Positions 59,946-64,000 of a stretch of 64,000 nt of DNA are shown piece after piece. The stretch comes from an uncultured Oscillospiraceae bacterium. GTDB lineage: Bacteria > Bacillota > Clostridia > Oscillospirales > Oscillospiraceae. The position numbers and the translations under genes are program-made. Numbering within the stretch: position 1 is the stretch's first letter; every line of letters starts with the position of its first letter. Below the pieces are notes generated by a model that made no database searches, had not been told where the DNA came from, and saw only the letters and a program-made list of their open reading frames with translations. Where the stretch lies: the NCBI GenBank assembly GCA_944385485.1, contig CALWXL010000002.1, positions 1-64,000 on the forward strand, in the 5' to 3' direction.

Positions 59946-60065
59946 TATTATGTACTCGTCAGGAAGAAGCAAACACTCTTTCGTCAACTCCTCCCTTTCT
60001 CTTTTCTCTCTCTCAAAAACACGACTCCGCCCGGGCTGATGGCCCGGGCGGAGTCGTGTTTTCTC
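59946..60065 (+). ncRNA. Putative CU-rich small RNA 2, tandem paralogue
   Basis: TATTAT (59946-59951), then exactly as in RNA 1 GTCAGGAAGAA starts 7 bases later (59958, precisely 200 bp from the first). The CU-rich stretch reads CAACTCCTCCCTTTCTC and continues with TTTTCTCTCTCTC. The terminator AAAACACGACTCCGCCCGGG paired with its complement (21-bp stem, 60016-60062) also serves the convergent ECF gene. Predicted length about 108 nt. Conserved head and CU tract with unrelated terminator stems are the mark of paralogous regulatory RNAs. Confidence 0.74.
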
Positions 60066-60071
60066 ACGTTA

Positions 60072-60644
60072 TTACAGGCTCTCTTCCATGTGGGCCAGAC
60101 GCATGGCCCGCAGCACCGCCATGGACAGCAGTGGAGCCAGCACAATGGCCACCCCCCCGTTGAACAGGGCCGAGGGCACCTTGAGCACCACAGCGGTCCA
60201 AGCCGCAGGAACCCTCATTCCCTCCAGGAACATGGAGTTATAGAAGAAGGTCTTGGCCAGATAAATGATCATGTAGCTCACCGCCGCGCAGATGGTGGAC
60301 ACCGCCATGGCGGGATAAGTGGCCTTACGGCGGAACACGCCAACAAAAACAGCTCCAGCAATGAGTCCATACAGGCCCTTGGTGACAAAGGTGATGGGCG
60401 CCTCGGTGATGTAGAGCACGTTGGTGCAGTCGTACAGGGCCGACCCTAGCCCCGCTGCCAGGCCGCCCCACCAGGGCCCCAACAGAATTCCGCTCAGGGC
60501 ACACATGATATTGCCCAGGTGGAAGCGGGAATTCCCGCCCACACTCAGAGGCAGAATGATCTCCAGTTTGCTGCCGCAAAACACCAGAGCCACCAGCAGT
60601 GCAGTGAGCACCAGCCGCAGCAGTTTCTTATGTTGTTCACGCAT
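60072..60644 (-). CDS. ECF transporter S component, probable vitamin B6 uptake
   Basis: A 190-aa membrane protein with six helices and the ECF S-component pattern: LLRLVLTALLVALVFCGSKL, FHLGNIMCALSGILLGPWWG, GLAAGLGSALYDCTN and ITFVTKGLYGLIAGAVFVGV. S components bind a vitamin and dock with a shared EcfAAT module, not encoded here. The divergent PdxR/MocR-type regulator points to a pyridoxine-type substrate (PdxU-like); this is inference from context. ATG 60644 has AGGAG at 9 nt; 60650 is too close. Confidence 0.87.
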   Translation of the reverse strand: MREQHKKLLRLVLTALLVALVFCGSKLEIILPLSVGGNSRFHLGNIMCALSGILLGPWWGGLAAGLGSALYDCTNVLYITEAPITFVTKGLYGLIAGAVFVGVFRRKATYPAMAVSTICAAVSYMIIYLAKTFFYNSMFLEGMRVPAAWTAVVLKVPSALFNGGVAIVLAPLLSMAVLRAMRLAHMEESL

Positions 60645-60696
60645 GGTCATCCACTCCTTTTGCGCCGCTGCGTTGACGGCGCCGTTGTTGAGTGGT

Positions 60697-60762
60697 ATTA
60701 TACTCCCATCTGACACCATGAAAATGACCAGTTTTCATATTTTTTATAAGGTCAGTTGGAGG
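60697..60762. promoter_or_regulatory. Divergent promoter region with repeated TGACC/GGTCA motifs
   Basis: The minus-strand -10 TATAAT (60697-60702) lacks a good -35, fitting activator control. For the plus strand TATAAG (60745-60750) is a -10. TGACCAGTTTT (60725) and GGTCAGTTGG (60750), then GGTCA in the ribosome site, form repeats that could be PdxR sites. Confidence 0.55.
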
Positions 60763-60767
60763 TCATC

Positions 60768-62183
60768 ATGGAACATCCCATTCACATGCCAGTTTTCCAG
60801 GGTAAAGAGCCCCTGTATTTGCAGTTGTATCAACACCTGGCCCGGGAGATCCAACAGGGTCGACCGGGAGCAGGGAAAAAGTTGCCCTCCAAGCGGCGGC
60901 TTTGCACCATGTTGGGGGTGAGCATGAGCACGGTGGAAGGGGCTTATTCCCTGCTGCTGGCGGAAGGGTATGTCCGCAGCCTGCCTCGCAGCGGCTATGT
61001 GGCCGCCCAGCTCCACGACGTGCAGGTTCAGCCTGTTCCCGATCTGCTCCCCGCCCCTGCTCCTGCCTCCCAGTGGAAATATGACTGTTCCACCTCAGCG
61101 GTGGACACCTCGGTGTTTCCCTTCTCCTCCTGGGCCCGCATCAACAAAGATGCGGTGTACCAAAACCCTGGCCTGCTCCAGCCGGGCCATCCCCAGGGGG
61201 ATGAGCCTTTGCGGGTGGCTCTGGCGGGTCTGCTGGCCCAGTACCGGGGGGTGCGCTGTTCCCCGGAACAGATTGTGGTAGGGGCCGGCGCCGACTACCT
61301 GCTCTCCCTCCTGCTCCAGCTTTTCCCCCAAGGCAGCACCGTAGCTCTGGAGGACCCGGGCTATCCCACCGCCTGGTCCGCGGTGGAGCGCCATGGACAC
61401 CACCCGGTGTCCATCCCCGTGGATAGCCAGGGCATGGAACCCCAGGCCCTGGAGGCATCGGGAGCCACCCTGGCCTACGTCACCCCCTCCCATCAGTTCC
61501 CCCTGGGGGTGACCATGCCGGTGGAGCGGCGCAGCCGTCTGCTGCGCTGGGCCTCCCAGGCACATGGACGTTACCTGCTGGAAGACGACTATGACAGCGA
61601 ATTCCGTTATGCCTCCCGGCCCATTCCGGCCTTGCAGGGGCTGGACCATGGAGGCCGGGTCATCTACCTGGGCACCTTTTCCCGATCCATTGCCCCCGCC
61701 ATCCGTGTGGCCTATCTCATTTTGCCGCCCCAGCTCTTGGCCCAATACCGCCGCATCTTCCCCAAAACTGCCTGCACGGTGTCCCGGTTTGAACAGGAAA
61801 CCCTGCGTCAATTTCTCGTACAGGGGCTGTACAGCCGCCATCTCCGCCGCTCCGGCAACCTATATCGCCGGAAATGCTCCCTGCTCACCCAGGCCCTGGA
61901 AGGGTGCGGGTACCTGACCTTGTCAGGGCGGGGAGCAGGCCTGCACTTTCTCCTCACCGCCCCCCACCTCACCGAGGGGGAGATGGTCGCACGGGCAGCA
62001 GAAAGCGGCCTCCGGGTCTACCCCCTCAGCCGCTACTGCCATCAAATCGTTCCGCCCCCCTCCACCGTGGTGGTGGGGTATGCCGGACTGCCCGCCGATG
62101 AACTGGAGGCATGCGCCGCCCTGCTGGGACGCGCTTTGGCTCCCGTCACTGCTCCTGGGAAGGACGCACCTCCAGGCGAATGA
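60768..62183 (+). CDS. pdxR: MocR/PdxR-family regulator (GntR HTH fused to aminotransferase fold)
   Basis: A 471-aa protein: N-terminal GntR winged helix (LYLQLYQHLAREIQQGRPGA, LPSKRRLCTMLGVSMSTVEG, LLLAEGYVRSLPRSGYVA) and, from about residue 110, an aminotransferase class I fold (VVGAGADYLLSLLLQLFPQG, DPGYPTAWSAVERHGH, TPSHQFPLGVTMP, LLEDDYDSEFRYASRP, YLGTFSRSIAPAIRVAYLIL). In GTFSRSIAP, the PLP lysine position (usually S-K) reads S-R, worth checking. Members sense PLP and control vitamin B6 genes; the divergent ECF S component is the likely target. ATG 60768 with GGAGG 5 nt upstream. Its 3' end overlaps spoIIE. Confidence 0.85.
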   Translation: MEHPIHMPVFQGKEPLYLQLYQHLAREIQQGRPGAGKKLPSKRRLCTMLGVSMSTVEGAYSLLLAEGYVRSLPRSGYVAAQLHDVQVQPVPDLLPAPAPASQWKYDCSTSAVDTSVFPFSSWARINKDAVYQNPGLLQPGHPQGDEPLRVALAGLLAQYRGVRCSPEQIVVGAGADYLLSLLLQLFPQGSTVALEDPGYPTAWSAVERHGHHPVSIPVDSQGMEPQALEASGATLAYVTPSHQFPLGVTMPVERRSRLLRWASQAHGRYLLEDDYDSEFRYASRPIPALQGLDHGGRVIYLGTFSRSIAPAIRVAYLILPPQLLAQYRRIFPKTACTVSRFEQETLRQFLVQGLYSRHLRRSGNLYRRKCSLLTQALEGCGYLTLSGRGAGLHFLLTAPHLTEGEMVARAAESGLRVYPLSRYCHQIVPPPSTVVVGYAGLPADELEACAALLGRALAPVTAPGKDAPPGE

Positions 62184-64000
62184 CCATCACCGTGCGGTCA
62201 TCCTCCTCCCCCTCTCGCCGACCGCTCTCCGCCAAAACCATGGCCGCAAGCTCCTGGGGCGAGGTGCCCTGGTATTCTTCTAGCAGGTGGCGCAGCCAGC
62301 CATCCTCCCGTTGGCTCACCACCCCGTCACTGACCAGGACCACCCAATCTCCCGCCCCCAGCTGCTGAGGAAAGATGTCCGCCTTCATGCCGGGGATTAC
62401 TCCCGCGGGCATGGAGCGGCCCACCACCCGCTCTACGCCCCCGGGCTTTTTGAAGTAGGTGGGTGCCGCCCCCAGTTTGTACACCGCGCTGCGGCCGGAA
62501 AAGAGGTCCACTTGGAACAGATCCACCGTGGTAAAGCCCCCCTGGGCCTCTCCCCGCAGGGCCAGAGCCTCCCCCACGGTGGCTAAAGCCGCCTCCACCT
62601 CCAGGCCAGCCCGGAGGAACTTCTCCAGCAGCCCCAGGGCACAGTTGCTGTCCTCCCGGGCCGCTGGGCCGCTGCCCATGCCATCGCAGAGCAGGAAATT
62701 GAGGCGCCCCCCGTCGTCTTTGAACCAGGCCCCGCTGTCCCCGCTCACCGACTGTCCCTTGCGGTCTGCCGCTGCCAGACCAGCCACCGCCACCAGGGGC
62801 TCCTGCTGCACCAGCACCACCTGGCCCTTTCGGCTTCCCTCCTGGCGCAGGGGACAGCCCAACAAGGTGGACAGGCGGCCCAGCTCACCCCCCTGCACCA
62901 ATCGTTCCACATCCGGCCCCTCTGCCAGAACATGTACATGGCCCAACCGGTCCTGGGAAACGGTGCACCGCCCCTGGATGCCCAACGTCTTCATACGCTG
63001 GGTGACCAGACGCTGACGGCGAGGGTCCACATTGGGCTCCTCATCCAGCTGTCCCGCCGCCTTGTCCAGCACCTGGGCCAACTGTCCGTACTGGGCACAC
63101 ACCGCCGCCCGACTCTCCCGCACCCGGCTGTCATACCGACGCCGGGCCAGAAGGCTGCGCAATTCCCGGTTCGCCGCCGCCAAGAAGGCCTCAAACTGGG
63201 TGCATCGCCCGGAAAAGTGGAGGGGAAAGTCCTCCCGCACCCCCTCTCCTCGCTCCATCATGGGGATCATGGCATCGGACAGAGCGGTGCGGGTGGACTG
63301 GTATTCCTGCTGCCAGCACCGCTCCCGTTGGCGGCACCGGGCACACACCTCCTCGGCGGTGCGGTCAAAGATGCGACTGGTGTCCTCATCGTTGGGGGCG
63401 GCTGGCGTGAAGGCCTCCCGCAGGCCTCCGGTCACCGCCCGAAAGGCGGTGGCGGTGCGGCGCAGCTGCTGGGCGGCCAGCTCCCGGCCCAGCTTTCCCA
63501 CGTCCTCCCCCTCCTCTCGGCGAAGCACCGCGCCCACCCGGCTGACCAGGGCCTCGGGCTGGAGCAAAAACAGCACCGCCCCCAGCACCATCTCCAGGCC
63601 CACCGCCTGCACGTCCTGGTCGGCGCCTGTCCACAGCACGGACACCCCGCCGGACACCACGTAAATCAGGGCGCACACCAGCCGTCCATGGCCGCCCCAG
63701 GCCCCGGCCAACAGCCCCGGCAAGGCATAGACCAACGTGCCGTAGGGCAAAGTACCTTGGGCGGCATCCATGGCCACCCCCGCCACCACGCCGGTGGCGG
63801 CCCCTATCCCCACGCCGCCTTTCCAGGCGGCAGTCATCACCACCAACACGCACAGCACCCGGCCCAGGGAGATGACCCCGCCCAGCATGACCCGGGCTAA
63901 GGTCATCATCACCGTCCCCCCCAGCACCAACACCCCCACCAGCTGGGCGGTAGTCCAGGGGGCCGGGTGGCTCCGGGTGCGCAGCACCATGGCCTGGCGG
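62146..64000 (-). CDS. spoIIE: Stage II sporulation protein E, N-terminus beyond window
   Basis: 617 residues are visible; the frame stays open to the right edge, so the first membrane helices are missing (family about 800 aa). Visible parts: four or five hydrophobic segments (for example LVGVLVLGGTVMMTLARVML, IGAATGVVAGVAM), a central cytoplasmic region with the cysteine cluster VCARCRQRERCW, and a C-terminal PP2C phosphatase domain with FLLCDGMGSGPAARE, WVVLVSDGVVS and DDRTVMVIRLE metal aspartates. SpoIIE dephosphorylates SpoIIAA to activate sigma-F in the forespore, so the organism probably sporulates. The last 38 bp overlap the convergent pdxR 3' end. Confidence 0.94.
   Translation of the reverse strand, partial: RQAMVLRTRSHPAPWTTAQLVGVLVLGGTVMMTLARVMLGGVISLGRVLCVLVVMTAAWKGGVGIGAATGVVAGVAMDAAQGTLPYGTLVYALPGLLAGAWGGHGRLVCALIYVVSGGVSVLWTGADQDVQAVGLEMVLGAVLFLLQPEALVSRVGAVLRREEGEDVGKLGRELAAQQLRRTATAFRAVTGGLREAFTPAAPNDEDTSRIFDRTAEEVCARCRQRERCWQQEYQSTRTALSDAMIPMMERGEGVREDFPLHFSGRCTQFEAFLAAANRELRSLLARRRYDSRVRESRAAVCAQYGQLAQVLDKAAGQLDEEPNVDPRRQRLVTQRMKTLGIQGRCTVSQDRLGHVHVLAEGPDVERLVQGGELGRLSTLLGCPLRQEGSRKGQVVLVQQEPLVAVAGLAAADRKGQSVSGDSGAWFKDDGGRLNFLLCDGMGSGPAAREDSNCALGLLEKFLRAGLEVEAALATVGEALALRGEAQGGFTTVDLFQVDLFSGRSAVYKLGAAPTYFKKPGGVERVVGRSMPAGVIPGMKADIFPQQLGAGDWVVLVSDGVVSQREDGWLRHLLEEYQGTSPQELAAMVLAESGRREGEEDDRTVMVIRLEVRPSQEQ

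Noticed and set aside
1..64000. CRISPR arrays, rRNA and tRNA genes
   Set aside because: No regularly spaced repeats, and no tRNA or rRNA-like sequence was recognised by eye; the ICE target is the rpsI 3' end, not a tRNA.

Overview
This window is chromosomal DNA of a GC-rich, spore-forming clostridial Firmicute. An Oscillospiraceae-type gut anaerobe (Flavonifractor / Pseudoflavonifractor / Intestinimonas-like) fits best. The basis is strong AGGAGG ribosome sites and sigma-A promoters, SpoIIE and a D,D-carboxypeptidase next to comEA, ECF-type vitamin transport, several BlaI/M56 pairs, and a conjugative element of the Tn1549/CTn type. The family assignment is inference from gene content; no rRNA is present.

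Bases 1-20295 are the right-hand part of an integrative and conjugative element (ICE). It carries a giant SNF2-like helicase (cut by the left edge), a DUF3848/3846/3849 protein, MobC, a CD1845-like membrane protein, a MOBP-type relaxase, a sigma-70-like regulator, an excisionase and a tyrosine integrase. The ICE ends in a 54-bp copy of the 3' end of rpsI (ribosomal protein S9) followed by the native rpsI terminator, so it sits in the 3' end of rpsI, with the intact gene expected beyond the left edge. Its cargo includes an AT-rich XRE regulator plus two-membrane-protein cassette between mobC and the relaxase. It also includes a large restriction-modification island (8.7-17.0 kb): controller-like XRE protein, C5 DNA methyltransferase, an unknown three-gene operon, then on the minus strand two phospholipase-D-fold nucleases, a Z1-domain SF2 ATPase, Vsr and a PD-(D/E)XK-like protein. 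This resembles the ATP-dependent CglI/NgoAVII systems but with extra parts.

Bases 20.3-31.2 kb hold a PlsY-like acyltransferase with a diacylglycerol glucosyltransferase-like gene. Next come three separate BlaI-repressor / M56 (BlaR1-like) membrane-peptidase pairs with unlike extracellular domains, a CPBP protease and two DUF3592 proteins. Bases 31.2-42.6 kb hold codBA, a cell-wall-anchored GH20 hexosaminidase, a small cysteine-rich protein, an SGNH hydrolase, a MATE exporter, a DUF421 protein, a TIGR01440 protein and an M32 carboxypeptidase. Bases 42.6-51.4 kb are a long leftward run: pyrE, radC, uvrB, a hairpin array, a YbaK protein, a ferredoxin-type aldo/keto reductase, uvrA and two membrane proteins.

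Bases 51.5-64 kb hold a WYL regulator, a nucleotidyltransferase with metY, and a comEA / response regulator / histidine kinase / GerMN-lipoprotein operon divergent from dacF. Two tandem paralogous CU-rich small RNAs follow, then an ECF S component divergent from a PdxR/MocR regulator (probable vitamin B6 uptake), and spoIIE cut by the right edge. The tandem small RNAs and the elaborated CglI-like island are the most likely undescribed systems.
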